Part shown: positions 8,042 to 16,439 of the stretch, piece after piece | Numbering within the stretch: position 1 is the first letter of the stretch | Layout of the letters: every line of letters begins with the position of its first letter | Source of the DNA: a virus | IMG/VR virus record: IMGVR_UViG_3300045135_003620 | Location: 1 to 61,953 of that record | Direction: 5' to 3' (one strand) | Length of the DNA stretch: 61,953 nucleotides | The notes under the pieces: generated by a model | What the model saw: only the letters and a program-made list of their open reading frames with translations | Told to the model about the DNA's origin: nothing | Databases searched by the model: none | Program-made: the position numbers and the translations under genes

Positions 8042-8731
8042 TCACCAGTAGTCCGGCTTTACAGCAGGTTTTTTCTTCGTTGGCAAACGATCGGGGAACT
8101 GGTTGGCTCGCAGTTCTTCAATCGTTATTCTCTTCCTCAGCCAATCTGAATGATTATCTAATGATCCTGGCACCCCTCGTTCAATGCCTTCACGGTGGGG
8201 TAGGATTACACCCAATCGAATGTCGGCGAAATCTTCCCTTAATGCAGCTAACGCTGGCCCCATATCGGTATCGCCCGACACAAGTATAATTTGCTGAATT
8301 CGATCACTCGCGGGCAACATTGATTGTTTGTAGACGGCTCGATACATGCTTAGGGCGATATTTACGTCTGTCTCCTTTTCCTCCAGCTTCCATATATCAA
8401 CTTGATCTTGACGAGATGGAGGTGTGGAGATATCGACAAAACGCGGCGCCTTGGCAGGGTCCAGACGATGCCGGCCCAATATTATTTCTACTCCACTGGC
8501 TTTAAGCGCTCGAATATATGCATCTTGGGCTTCCTTTGATTTGATGCCTTTGGACGCCAACTTAGGAGATACGGGAGCGGTGAAATATTGAAAAGAAACC
8601 GGCTCACAGGCGGGATTTTCAACTCTCGCAATGTGTGTGAGCAATGATGGAATATTCAGCCATTTATATTCTGTATTTGCTAGCAAACCATAGTAAAGAT
8701 TGTAGCCGTCAATAAAAAATGCTGTCCGCAT
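8042..8731 (-). CDS. NYN domain-containing protein (LabA/DUF88 type), putative RNase
   Basis: 229 aa with the PIN-like NYN fold. MRTAFFIDGYNLYYG at the N terminus supplies the first catalytic Asp (FIDGYN), ETDVNIALSMYRAV supplies a second acidic cluster (about 118-125), and ILVSGDTDMGPALA (about 150-162) supplies the SGDTDF-type motif. All expected acidic residues are present. NYN proteins are metal-dependent single-strand ribonucleases in other systems; the substrate here is unknown. It is monocistronic, convergent with the preceding operon, and a terminator-like hairpin lies only 24 bp upstream of its ATG, which suggests attenuation of its expression. Confidence 0.85.
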   Translation of the reverse strand: MRTAFFIDGYNLYYGLLANTEYKWLNIPSLLTHIARVENPACEPVSFQYFTAPVSPKLASKGIKSKEAQDAYIRALKASGVEIILGRHRLDPAKAPRFVDISTPPSRQDQVDIWKLEEKETDVNIALSMYRAVYKQSMLPASDRIQQIILVSGDTDMGPALAALREDFADIRLGVILPHREGIERGVPGSLDNHSDWLRKRITIEELRANQFPDRLPTKKKPAVKPDYW

Positions 8732-8754
8732 TGATTCTTATTCCCCCTGATACG

Positions 8755-8779
8755 AAAAAACCGGCACTAGGCCGGTTTT
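8755..8779 (-). terminator. Intrinsic terminator, leftward
   Basis: Perfect 9-bp stem AAAACCGGC / GCCGGTTTT with a 5-nt loop. On the minus strand the stem runs into six T residues (8755-8760 read as A on plus), so leftward termination is favoured; the rightward side has only four T. Confidence 0.75.
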
Positions 8780-8829
8780 CTCACCCTAACAGCCAGCGAA
8801 CTGAATTACTGCGTACAGGGTTAAGTTGT
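8755..8829 (-). ncRNA. Candidate short leftward RNA (oop-like) or nyn leader
   Basis: A strong leftward promoter (8836-8864) would start transcription near 8829, and the intrinsic terminator at 8755-8779 would stop it after about 75 nt. The predicted RNA has a possible ACCCU/AGGGU pairing around a CAG-UUCG-CUG mini-hairpin and then the terminator stem. No ORF of note lies inside. It could be a free small RNA, comparable in size and position logic to lambda oop, or an attenuated leader of the NYN gene. Inference from sequence signals only. Confidence 0.45.
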
Positions 8830-8835
8830 GTATGA

Positions 8836-8864
8836 ATAATAGGTAAATTTTAGTCCTTCGTCAA
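8836..8864 (-). promoter_or_regulatory. Sigma70 promoter, leftward
   Basis: Read on the minus strand: -35 TTGACG (8864-8859), a 17-bp spacer, -10 TATTAT (8841-8836). It points toward the terminator at 8755-8779 and the NYN gene beyond it. Confidence 0.65.
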
Positions 8865-8885
8865 TACCGGCCCTAATTTCTCATT

Positions 8886-8951
8886 CCCCCCATCAGCCCC
8901 CCCCATCATGTGGGCTGACGCCCCCCCATACACCAAACCAAACTGACGTCA
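8886..8951. repeat. C-run cluster with inverted repeat upstream of early operon
   Basis: Three cytosine runs (6 at 8886-8891, 8 at 8897-8904, 7 at 8921-8927) and a perfect TCAGCCC/GGGCTGA inverted repeat (8893-8899 and 8912-8918). A TGACGTCA palindrome follows at 8944-8951. The cluster lies 30-95 bp before the first early gene and may hold early-promoter control elements; I could not identify a convincing rightward -10/-35 pair here. Confidence 0.4.
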
Positions 8952-8981
8952 CGTTTTCGCAATAACCGATAGGAGAACCCC

Positions 8982-9194
8982 GTGAACGTCAAACACATCA
9001 ATCAAACAGAACTCTCCGAGCGCTGGCAGATCAGCGCCCGGACTTTAGAACGCTGGCGCAAAGAAGGTATTGGGCCGGTTTATCTCAAGATGCATGGTCG
9101 CGTGACTTACCGAGAGGAAGACATTCTCGCCTACGAGGGTGGCTGCCTTCGCAAAAGCACTTCCGAATACGCCGACGAAGGAGACCTCGCATGA
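8982..9194 (+). CDS. Excisionase/AlpA-like HTH protein
   Basis: 70 aa from the GTG at 8982, which has AGGAG 6 nt upstream. A MerR/HTH_17-type domain fills the protein: LSERWQISARTLERWRKEGI, then a wing GPVYLKMHGRVTYREEDILAYE. Such small proteins act as excisionases or transcription activators. It is the first gene of the early operon and overlaps the next by ATGA. Which of the two roles applies cannot be told from sequence. Confidence 0.7.
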   Translation: MNVKHINQTELSERWQISARTLERWRKEGIGPVYLKMHGRVTYREEDILAYEGGCLRKSTSEYADEGDLA

Positions 9195-9670
9195 ACCTTA
9201 AACACATCAACGACATCATTCGTACCCCAGTGAGCACGCTGGCCGAGATGTCAGGCGACTCACTGTTTCGCCTCAAAACCGAAGTGAGCGATCAATTGGC
9301 CATTACCAAGGCACTGAACGAGCACATCGATCGCGTGTTGGATTACCGCTACGGCGAGCGCGCCCAACAACACCGTCTAGATGCCGGCAAAGACACCGGG
9401 GTCGTTCACTTCGACGATGGTGAGGTGCGAATTTCTGCTGACCTACCCAAGCGTATTACCTGGGACCAGAAGCAGCTCACAGAGATCGCACGACGCATTG
9501 CTGACAGTGGGGAAGACCCAACCCAGTACATAGACATCAGCTACAAGGTATCCGAGAGCAAGTACACCAATTGGCCGGATTCTTTGCAGTCGTCCTTTGC
9601 TGGCGCGCGCACTCTCAAAACAGGCAAGCCGACCTTCCGTTTAGCTTTGCTTGGAGGGGCACAATCATGA
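9191..9670 (+). CDS. Conserved phage protein, early operon (159 aa)
   Basis: N-terminal helical region (LAEMSGDSLFRLKTEVSDQL, possible coiled coil, residues about 15-55), then a conserved C-terminal block (KRITWDQKQLTEIARRIADS, YIDISYKVSESKYTNWP, ARTLKTGKPTFRL) that I recall from many proteobacterial phages next to a Sak4-like ATPase. Function unknown. Its start mirrors the previous gene (MNLKHIN versus MNVKHIN). It overlaps the next gene by 4 bp. Confidence 0.7.
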   Translation: MNLKHINDIIRTPVSTLAEMSGDSLFRLKTEVSDQLAITKALNEHIDRVLDYRYGERAQQHRLDAGKDTGVVHFDDGEVRISADLPKRITWDQKQLTEIARRIADSGEDPTQYIDISYKVSESKYTNWPDSLQSSFAGARTLKTGKPTFRLALLGGAQS

Positions 9671-10539
9671 GCCTTCCCATTATCTCAGCAGACCAACGCC
9701 TAGCCGAGAAGCGAGGCATCAAGGGCTGCATCTTCGGCAAGAGCGGCATCGGTAAAACTTCACTGCTTTGGACACTGGATGCTCAAAGCACCTTATTCTT
9801 TGACCTCGAGGCTGGTGATCTCGCTATCGAGGGCTGGAGCGGCGACAGCATTCGCCCTAAAACTTGGCCTGAGTGTCGCGACTTTGCCGTGTTCATTGGC
9901 GGTCCGAATCCCGCACTGCGTGACGATCAGGTCTACAGCCAAAGTCACTACGACGCGGTTTGCGAGCGTTTCGGCAATCCTACGGAACTCGATCGCTACG
10001 AAACCATCTTCATCGACTCCATCACGGTTGCAGGACGTTTGTGTTTTCAGTGGTGCAAAGGTCAACCACAGGCATTTAGTGAGCGCAGCGGCAAACCCGA
10101 CATGCGTGGAGCGTATGGCCTACACGGTCAGGAAATGATCGCGTGGCTGACCCATTTACAGCACACCCGCAACAAGAACATTTGGTTCGTTGGCATCCTC
10201 GATGAGCGCATCGACGACTACAACCGCAAGGTGTTCTCGCCGCAAATCGATGGTTCCAAAACCGGCTTAGAGTTGCCTGGCATTGTCGATCAGGTCATTG
10301 CCATGGCCGAGCTTAAAGACGAAGACGGCAATCCGTTTCGCGCCTTTATCAACCATACGCTGAACCAGTGGGGCTATCCCGCCAAGGATCGCAGTGGTCG
10401 ACTCGACGCCATTGAGGAACCCCACCTCGGTCGTTTGATGGCCAAGATCAAAAGCCCTGCAGTTCCTGCGCCACAACGCTTGCAGTTTACCAACCCAACA
10501 CCCGCACAAGACAACACTGATACAGGAGAAGCCCTATGA
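9667..10539 (+). CDS. Sak4-like RecA-fold ATPase (AAA_24)
   Basis: 290 aa from the ATG at 9667, preceded by GGAGG; an upstream in-frame start exists but lies inside the previous gene. Walker A GKSGIGKT at residues 24-31, Walker B-like TIFIDSITV at about 115-123. Phage Sak4 proteins anneal or exchange single strands and act with a phage SSB, whose gene follows here with ATGA overlap. The C-terminal ~40 residues are Pro/Ala-rich and probably disordered. Expected role: single-strand annealing/recombination during phage DNA replication. Confidence 0.75.
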   Translation: MSLPIISADQRLAEKRGIKGCIFGKSGIGKTSLLWTLDAQSTLFFDLEAGDLAIEGWSGDSIRPKTWPECRDFAVFIGGPNPALRDDQVYSQSHYDAVCERFGNPTELDRYETIFIDSITVAGRLCFQWCKGQPQAFSERSGKPDMRGAYGLHGQEMIAWLTHLQHTRNKNIWFVGILDERIDDYNRKVFSPQIDGSKTGLELPGIVDQVIAMAELKDEDGNPFRAFINHTLNQWGYPAKDRSGRLDAIEEPHLGRLMAKIKSPAVPAPQRLQFTNPTPAQDNTDTGEAL

Positions 10540-11168
10540 GCCTCTGGAATGATTTTAACAACGCTGAAGATCAGCAATCCTTTGATGTAATCCCCAAGGG
10601 CACCATCGCCCGGGTCCGCATGACTATTAAGCCCGGCGGCATTGACGATGCAAGCCAAGGTTGGACGGGGGGTTACGCGACCCAAAGCACCATGACCGGT
10701 TCGGTGTATTTGAATTGTGAGTTCGTGGTCACCGATGGACCCTACGCCAAACGCAAGGTCTGGAGTCTGATTGGACTCGAGAGCCCCAAAGGACCCGAGT
10801 GGGCCAACATGGGACGGAGCTTCGTCAAAGGCATGCTGAACTCGGCACGCGGTTTACACCCCAATGACAACTCCCCTAAGGCGCAGCAACTGCGTCGTAT
10901 CTCCGGCTTTGCTGATCTGGAAGGTATCGAGTTCGTCGCCAAGATCGACGTCGACAAAGACCAAAACGGTGAGATGAAAAACGTCATCAAGTCGGCTGTC
11001 ACACCCGATCAAAAGGGCTATGCCGAGGCGATGGAGACTGTACCCACAGCAGCTGCGGCAGTTCAGGCAACCTTTGCGCCGGTGTCACCTTCGGCACCTG
11101 TGAGTTCAGTACCAGCGTCCTCATCAGCACCGGCGGTACCTAGTGGTCGTCCCGCTTGGGCGCAGTAA
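10536..11168 (+). CDS. Probable ssDNA-binding protein of the Sak4 system
   Basis: 210 aa. The first ~150 residues are beta-rich and aromatic-containing, as expected for an OB-like fold (GTIARVRMTIKPGGID, GSVYLNCEFVVTDGPYAKR, KVWSLIGL). A low-complexity Ala/Pro/Ser tail (about 165-205) ends in RPAWAQ, reminiscent of SSB linkers with a short conserved tip. Position directly after the Sak4-like gene supports the call. The family resembles DUF669-type phage proteins; the assignment is by context and general shape. Confidence 0.6.
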   Translation: MSLWNDFNNAEDQQSFDVIPKGTIARVRMTIKPGGIDDASQGWTGGYATQSTMTGSVYLNCEFVVTDGPYAKRKVWSLIGLESPKGPEWANMGRSFVKGMLNSARGLHPNDNSPKAQQLRRISGFADLEGIEFVAKIDVDKDQNGEMKNVIKSAVTPDQKGYAEAMETVPTAAAAVQATFAPVSPSAPVSSVPASSSAPAVPSGRPAWAQ

Positions 11169-11180
11169 GGGGTTAGCACG

Positions 11181-12854
11181 ATGATTCTTCGTCCCCGTCA
11201 AAAAGTCTTTGTTGAGCGCTGTGTTTCAGCGCTTGAAAGGCATAACAACACCTTGGGGGTGGCTCCGACAGGTTGTGGCAAAACGGTAATGCTGTCGGCT
11301 ACTGCGGGGCGAATGATCGGTGACACCGACACCAAAGTCTGTGTACTGGCGCATCGTGACGAACTGACATCTCAGAACGAGTCCAAGTTCCGCCGGGTTA
11401 ATCCCGGCGTGAGCACCTCAGTTTATGATGCCAAACAGAAGTCATGGTCGGGGCAAACCACCTTTGCCATGGTGCAAACTCTGTCGCAGCCTCGCAACAT
11501 GGATCAGATGCCAACACTGGATCTGTTAGTCATTGATGAGGCTCATCATGCGGCTGCCCCCAGCTATCGACATGTGATCGACACCGCACTGCAACTCAAC
11601 CCAAAGTTAAAAGTCCTTGGCGTTACCGCCACGCCCAATCGAGGTGATGGTAAAGGTTTGCGCCCGGTGTTCAGCAATGTAGCCGATCAGATCAGTTTGG
11701 CAGAGCTTATTCATTCCGGTCATCTGGTACCGCCTCGCACCTTTGTAGTGGATGTCGGCACGCAGGAAGCACTTTCACAAGTCAAACGCAGTGCCGATGA
11801 TTTTGACATGCACGAAGTCGATGCCATCATGAACCGGACTGTCGTTAACGACGCTGTAGTCAAGCACTGGCAAACCCATGCTGGCAAACGCAAAACGGTG
11901 GTGTTCTGCTCAACCATGGACCACGCTGACAATGTGGCGAGGACTTTTCGTCAAGCAGGTGTGTCGAGTGCAGTCATTCATGGCGCGCTCACCAAGGCAC
12001 AACGCAAGGATGCACTGGAACACTTTGCCTCAGGTAAAGCTCAGGTCATCGTTAACGTGTCTGTCCTCACAGAGGGATGGGATCACCCACCCGTCGATTG
12101 CGTGGTTTTACTGCGCCCCAGTTCATACAAATCCACTCTGATTCAAATGGTCGGCCGCGGCCTGCGCATCGTTGATCCTGAGGAGTACCCCAGTGTCCGT
12201 AAGTCAGACTGCATCGTGTTGGACTTCGGTACTAGCACACTGATTCACGGATCGCTGGAACAGGAGGCTAACCTAGACGGTCACGAGGGCACCGGTCAGG
12301 CGCCAACCAAACAATGCCCCGAGTGTGAGGCAGAAGTGCCGCTCTCGGCGATGGAATGCGCATTGTGTGGTTACGTGTGGGAGCGCGATGACAGCATGGC
12401 TAAGACCGAACTCACCGAGTTCGTCATGTCTGAGGTCGATCTGCTCAAGCGCTCATCTTTCCGCTGGTGTGATCTCTTCAGTGACGACACCGCCATGATG
12501 GCCACCGGCTTTGAGGCATGGGCCGGTGTGTTCTATCTGAACGGCTACTGGTACGCCATTGGAGGCGGTAAAAAGCTTGGCGTTCATTTGTTGTCCATCG
12601 GCGAGCGAACGCTGGGACTTGCCGCCGCAGACGACTGGCTCAACGAACACGAGAGTGAGGAAACCGCGCGTAAAACACGCTCCTGGTTAAACCAGTCACC
12701 CACGCAGCCCCAGTTCAAATTTTTACCCAAACACTGCCAGCACGACTTTGGCTTAACACGCTATCAAGCGTCGTGTCTGATCACCTTCCGCTTCAACAAG
12801 GCAGCGATCCAATCCCGGATCTTTGCCGCCGATCGCACTCGGAAGGTGGCCTGA
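11181..12854 (+). CDS. SF2 DEAD/DEAH-box helicase, RadD-like
   Basis: 557 aa, near the size of E. coli RadD. Motif I APTGCGKT (about 28-35), motif II DEAH (about 119-122), motif III TATPNR, motif VI QMVGRGLR, then a four-cysteine zinc ribbon CPECEAEV...CALCGY (about 379-397) and a ~150-residue C-terminal domain. RadD-type enzymes promote branch processing of recombination intermediates and interact with SSB. Within this operon it likely drives recombination-linked replication. The stop and the next start overlap as TGATG. Confidence 0.85.
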   Translation: MILRPRQKVFVERCVSALERHNNTLGVAPTGCGKTVMLSATAGRMIGDTDTKVCVLAHRDELTSQNESKFRRVNPGVSTSVYDAKQKSWSGQTTFAMVQTLSQPRNMDQMPTLDLLVIDEAHHAAAPSYRHVIDTALQLNPKLKVLGVTATPNRGDGKGLRPVFSNVADQISLAELIHSGHLVPPRTFVVDVGTQEALSQVKRSADDFDMHEVDAIMNRTVVNDAVVKHWQTHAGKRKTVVFCSTMDHADNVARTFRQAGVSSAVIHGALTKAQRKDALEHFASGKAQVIVNVSVLTEGWDHPPVDCVVLLRPSSYKSTLIQMVGRGLRIVDPEEYPSVRKSDCIVLDFGTSTLIHGSLEQEANLDGHEGTGQAPTKQCPECEAEVPLSAMECALCGYVWERDDSMAKTELTEFVMSEVDLLKRSSFRWCDLFSDDTAMMATGFEAWAGVFYLNGYWYAIGGGKKLGVHLLSIGERTLGLAAADDWLNEHESEETARKTRSWLNQSPTQPQFKFLPKHCQHDFGLTRYQASCLITFRFNKAAIQSRIFAADRTRKVA

Positions 12855-13198
12855 TGCTGTGCGCGATATGCGGCCGAGAGGGCCGAGGCTTCTGTTGGGT
12901 CACTCCCCATCGCAAAGGCATCCAGCGAGCGTTCAAGCGCTTCTGCTCGATGGCCTGCCAAAGTGTTCACCTACAACGATACAAAGCTACAGGAGGTCAT
13001 GTGATTGATCCTACCCATAACGAAAAAGCCGCGGTGTTAGCGGTACTGCCCATCCTCGGTGACTACGTCGCCGGCATTGGCATGGAAAAACCGCTCGCGG
13101 ACTACAGCCGTGAGCAAATCCTTCAACTCATCGAAGTGGTCCTCGACGGCTATTTCGAACATCTACGTCTTTTGACGTCAGATGACATCCCATTTTGA
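12854..13198 (+). CDS. DUF6511-like zinc-binding phage protein
   Basis: 114 aa from the ATG at 12854 that overlaps the helicase stop. The N-terminal half has CAICGREGRGFCW and then FKRFCSMACQ, a possible Zn site with four or more cysteines. The C-terminal half contains PILGDYVAGIGMEKPLADYS, REQILQLIEVV and an ending DDIPF, matching the DUF6511 pattern as I remember it. Function unknown; consistently in replication/recombination operons. Confidence 0.7.
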   Translation: MLCAICGREGRGFCWVTPHRKGIQRAFKRFCSMACQSVHLQRYKATGGHVIDPTHNEKAAVLAVLPILGDYVAGIGMEKPLADYSREQILQLIEVVLDGYFEHLRLLTSDDIPF

Positions 13199-13208
13199 GG
13201 AGATGATT

Positions 13209-13967
13209 ATGCTGGACTTTAATTCATCCAACACACTCAGCGATCGCATCACGGCCTTCATCGACGAGGGACTGGCCAAGGTACGGGATAATGAAACACC
13301 TCGTGACTATCTGGGCGCGTCTCGCTTAGGCGTTAGCTGCGATCGCGCACTGCAATACGAATACCTCAACGCGCCAGTCGATCCCGGTAAGGAGTTTTCA
13401 GGCAAAACGCTTCGAATCTTTGAGGCCGGTCACGTGTTTGAGGACCTCGCCATCAAGTGGCTGCGTGATGCTGGCTTTACGCTGTACACCGAGACTGCAG
13501 ACGGCGGGCAATTTGGTTTCTCTGCCGCCAACGGGCGACTCAAAGGTCATATCGATGGCGTGATTGCTGACGCGCCTCACGAACTCAGCATGAGCTTTCC
13601 CATACTATGGGAGTGCAAGAGTCTCAACGACAAGTCGTGGAAAGATACCGTCAAAAAAGGCGTGACGATATCCAAACCGATCTATGCCACCCAGATGGCG
13701 ATCTATCAGGCGTACATGGAAGCGGACATTCCGGGCATTTCGGACAATCCTGCGCTGTTCACCGCCATCAACAAAGACACCGCCGAGATTTACTTTGAGT
13801 TAGTGCCGTTTAATGGCGAGTTAGCACAAAAGGCCTCTGACCGGGGTGTGCGTATATTAGATGCCTGTGAGGCCCACGAGTTGTTGCCCCGCGCCGCGAC
13901 TGATCCATGTCACTTCACCTGCAAGTTCTGCGCATGGCAGGACCGTTGTTGGGGAGGTGAACGATGA
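13209..13967 (+). CDS. Cas4/AddB-like PD-(D/E)XK Fe-S exonuclease
   Basis: 252 aa from the ATG at 13209 with GAGGAG 6 nt upstream. RecB-family nuclease motifs: GHIDG with Asp116, ECK with Glu135-Lys137, and Q162xxxY166. Four cysteines can hold an iron-sulfur cluster as in Cas4: Cys44, then Cys238, Cys241 and Cys247 in CKFCAWQDRC. Cas4-type nucleases degrade or trim DNA ends. There is no CRISPR array or other cas gene nearby, so this is a phage replication/recombination nuclease supplying single strands to the Sak4-like protein. Confidence 0.8.
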   Translation: MLDFNSSNTLSDRITAFIDEGLAKVRDNETPRDYLGASRLGVSCDRALQYEYLNAPVDPGKEFSGKTLRIFEAGHVFEDLAIKWLRDAGFTLYTETADGGQFGFSAANGRLKGHIDGVIADAPHELSMSFPILWECKSLNDKSWKDTVKKGVTISKPIYATQMAIYQAYMEADIPGISDNPALFTAINKDTAEIYFELVPFNGELAQKASDRGVRILDACEAHELLPRAATDPCHFTCKFCAWQDRCWGGER

Positions 13968-16111
13968 GCAATATCGTCTGGCTCGACTTTAACGATGCGG
14001 CGGATCAGATCAGTGATGACCTGCCGCCCAAGCTGACCACTCACGAGCTGAAGCAGAGGCTACTGGAACGTCTACCTAGCGTCCTCCACAGTTTGTTGCC
14101 ACAAGGAAGCACCCGCGGCACGCAATACTTTGTGGGTGACCTAGACGGTAATCGCGGCAAGAGTCTGGTGATTGAACTCGCCGGACCTAAGGCCGGTATG
14201 TGGATCGACTTTGCGACCAATGACCGTGGCGATATTCTTGATTTGTGGGGACAGACTCGCGGCTTTAATCGGCACAGTCAATTCCCGGAGTTGATTGAGG
14301 ATGTGAGTACATGGCTCGGTGAACCCACAACACAATACTCACCACCTAAGCCACAGCCCAAAGTACCCACGGATGATCTCGGCCAGTACAGCCACAAGTG
14401 GGACTACACCGATGCCAACGGCAAACTGATCGCGTGCGTGTACCGCTACGACACGCCTGAGGGCAAAGAGTACCGCCCTTGGGATGTGCTGGCGCGCAAG
14501 ATGGCCGCACCCAATCCACGCCCACTTTACAATCAGCCCGCACTCGGCAAAGCCAAAACCGTGGTTTTGGTCGAAGGCGAAAAGGCCGCTGACGCACTCA
14601 TCTCTGCGGGCATTGTGGCCACCACGGCTATGAACGGTGCGAGTGCACCCGCCGACAAAACTGACTGGTCACCCTTAGCTGGCAAGCATGTCGTGATCTG
14701 GCCCGACAACGACCAGGCCGGTAAAGACTATGCCAAGTCCGCCGCTCAGGCCTGTGTGGCGGCCAAAGCCGAAAGTGTTGAGATTTTGACCATACCAGCA
14801 CATCTTCCCGAGAAATGGGATGCGGCTGATGCGGTAGCCGAGGGGATGGACTGTCATGAAGCACTAGCCAATGCCGATCGTGAAATCATCAAAGGCCAAG
14901 CCGAAAAAACCACCTCATCTAAACTGGATATCCGCGCATGGAACGCCGCGCAACGATTTGTGGGAACACCACCCACGCGTCAATGGTTAGTTGAGGGGAT
15001 TTTCCCACGGGCTCAGGCAGCATTGATTGCCGCGGCCGGCGGTGTCGGCAAATCGTTTCTGCTGCTCTCATTGGCGAGAGAAGTGGCCGCCTATGACGGT
15101 AGTGCGCTCAACGCCCCGGTGTTGTTCGGTGGCAAGTTATCCGGTTCAGGAACGACCGTATATATCACCGCCGAAGACGACGCCATTGAGACCCACACCC
15201 GACTACGAGCGTTAGGTTCGATTCCCGACAGACTCTATGTCGTTCCACTACCCGATGCTGGTGGTGCCATGCCACTCTTTGCACCCGACACCGTCAGAAA
15301 AGGCGCGCCAACGACGACCGATGTTTGGGGGGATCTGGAACATCAATTTCAGGCAATGCCTGATCTGTGCGTGATCATACTCGATCCACTACAACCTTTG
15401 TGCGCACTCGACTTGAACGTACCGGAGAACGCACAGTTCGTCTGTTCTCGCCTAGCCGCTTTAGCAGCTACTACGGGCGCCTCAGTCATTGTCTCACACC
15501 ACTTTGCCAAGCGTGAGGCATCTAGCCCAGAGCAGGCCAGAGAGGCTATCAGAGGATCTGGCGGACTGGTCGATGGTGTCCGTGCGGTGTATGCCTTGTG
15601 GCACCCCAAGGAGGACTACGCCAGAAAGATCTGTGAGCAACTCAAAGAGTCCTTTGAACGCAACCGCGTGGTGATGGGTGGTGTTGTTAAGGCCAATGGG
15701 CGCGCAAATTTGCGGGTGACAACGTTTCTGCGCGACACCTCAGGCTTGTTAGTCGACAACACGCACCGACTACTCCATGGCGACGATGACGCTGAGCATC
15801 TACTTCAAGAGCTTGTTTACGCCATAGCGAGGGCTGCACGCGAAGGAAAGCCCTATACCAAGACCGCTAGCAACGGTGTTCATGAGCGTCGAAATGAGCT
15901 CCCAGAGGCCTTCCATGACATGGGAAAACATCGTCTCACCGGGATGATCGACTCCCTACTCAACCAAAAAAGATTAGTCCGAGCTGTGGCCCAAGGATCC
16001 AAATCAGTGAAGTGGTTAGACGTTCCTGACGGACCTATTGCACTGGGTCAAGCCGAGTTCACATTGGGTCATTTGACCCACTCAACCGAGGACAAATCCC
16101 ATGACAATTAA
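13964..16111 (+). CDS. TOPRIM primase-RecA-type helicase (phage replication protein)
   Basis: 715 aa. N-terminal region (about 30-130) resembles a primase-associated fold. The TOPRIM domain at about 200-275 carries VVLVEGEKAADAL and WPDNDQAGKDY. A RepA/AAA_25-type ATPase at about 340-600 has Walker A AAGGVGKSFLLL (about 357), VYITAEDDAIE and VIILDPLQPL; VIVSHHFAKR follows. The C-terminal 100 residues look like a winged-helix region. It probably primes and unwinds at the phage origin, for which a candidate follows directly. ATGA overlap with the nuclease gene. Confidence 0.85.
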   Translation: MSNIVWLDFNDAADQISDDLPPKLTTHELKQRLLERLPSVLHSLLPQGSTRGTQYFVGDLDGNRGKSLVIELAGPKAGMWIDFATNDRGDILDLWGQTRGFNRHSQFPELIEDVSTWLGEPTTQYSPPKPQPKVPTDDLGQYSHKWDYTDANGKLIACVYRYDTPEGKEYRPWDVLARKMAAPNPRPLYNQPALGKAKTVVLVEGEKAADALISAGIVATTAMNGASAPADKTDWSPLAGKHVVIWPDNDQAGKDYAKSAAQACVAAKAESVEILTIPAHLPEKWDAADAVAEGMDCHEALANADREIIKGQAEKTTSSKLDIRAWNAAQRFVGTPPTRQWLVEGIFPRAQAALIAAAGGVGKSFLLLSLAREVAAYDGSALNAPVLFGGKLSGSGTTVYITAEDDAIETHTRLRALGSIPDRLYVVPLPDAGGAMPLFAPDTVRKGAPTTTDVWGDLEHQFQAMPDLCVIILDPLQPLCALDLNVPENAQFVCSRLAALAATTGASVIVSHHFAKREASSPEQAREAIRGSGGLVDGVRAVYALWHPKEDYARKICEQLKESFERNRVVMGGVVKANGRANLRVTTFLRDTSGLLVDNTHRLLHGDDDAEHLLQELVYAIARAAREGKPYTKTASNGVHERRNELPEAFHDMGKHRLTGMIDSLLNQKRLVRAVAQGSKSVKWLDVPDGPIALGQAEFTLGHLTHSTEDKSHDN

Positions 16112-16439
16112 GCACCAAATTCACCTAAGTGTTTCCCGGTTTCCCGGTTTCCCGCTGGGAAACACTTGCCCGGGAAACGCTTTTATCTATTTAAAATCAA
16201 CAGGTTATAGACTTCCCAGCAAAACCGTTTCCCACCCCTTCTGGGAAGCCAAAAAACCCAATAAAATCAATTCATTACCGGTTTCCCGGCTTTTCCTCTC
16301 TACGAGAGAGAGAGTGAGCATTGGGAATGCTCATCTCTCGTTGGTGTTTGGTGGGTTTGGGAAGTGGGATAAATCGCACCTAAAAATTAACCCTGCCCAA
16401 GATAAAAAATTTGCGCAACGGGAGGTCGTCGATGAGTAA
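16101..16439 (+). CDS. Doubtful ORF (112 aa) across the repeat region
   Basis: The ATG at 16101 has a plausible GAGG upstream and overlaps the primase stop, so gene callers may report it. However, most of its sequence is dictated by GTTTCCCG repeats and a hairpin (giving SRFPGFPLG and similar), it lacks recognisable domains and it overlaps the RuvC-like start. I think the segment is non-coding, but translation cannot be excluded. Confidence 0.25.
   Translation: MTIKHQIHLSVSRFPGFPLGNTCPGNAFIYLKSTGYRLPSKTVSHPFWEAKKPNKINSLPVSRLFLSTRERVSIGNAHLSLVFGGFGKWDKSHLKINPAQDKKFAQREVVDE
16131..16288 (+). repeat. GTTTCCCR repeat array, candidate replication origin iterons
   Basis: Three perfect tandem GTTTCCCG copies at 16131-16138, 16139-16146 and 16147-16154. 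Inverted copies follow at 16156-16163 (TGGGAAAC) and 16171-16178 (CGGGAAAC). Direct copies follow at 16227-16234 (GTTTCCCA) and 16281-16288 (GTTTCCCG). Seven copies in about 160 bp, with AT-rich segments between them (around 16181-16200 and 16250-16275), immediately after the primase-helicase gene. Confidence 0.55.
16310..16339 (+). repeat. Strong hairpin in the candidate origin
   Basis: Perfect 8-bp stem TGAGCATT (16315-16322) / AATGCTCA (16326-16333) around a GGG loop, extended by 5 further pairs GAGAG/CTCTC across a one-base bulge at 16334. No T-run follows, so it is not a classical terminator. Possible single-strand initiation structure or RNA element ahead of the resolvase gene. Confidence 0.55.

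Noticed and set aside
8982-9210. Gene duplication suggested by MNVKHIN/MNLKHIN starts
   Set aside because: Similarity is limited to the first seven residues (AAACACATCAA in DNA) and the proteins differ afterward; too short to support duplication.
13182-13208. Earlier start for the Cas4-like gene
   Set aside because: Lies inside the DUF6511 gene and has no ribosome-binding site; GAGGAG precedes the ATG at 13209.
16101-16439. 112-aa ORF as a confident gene
   Set aside because: It mostly translates the GTTTCCCG repeats and the hairpin; kept only as a low-confidence entry because a plausible ribosome-binding site exists.
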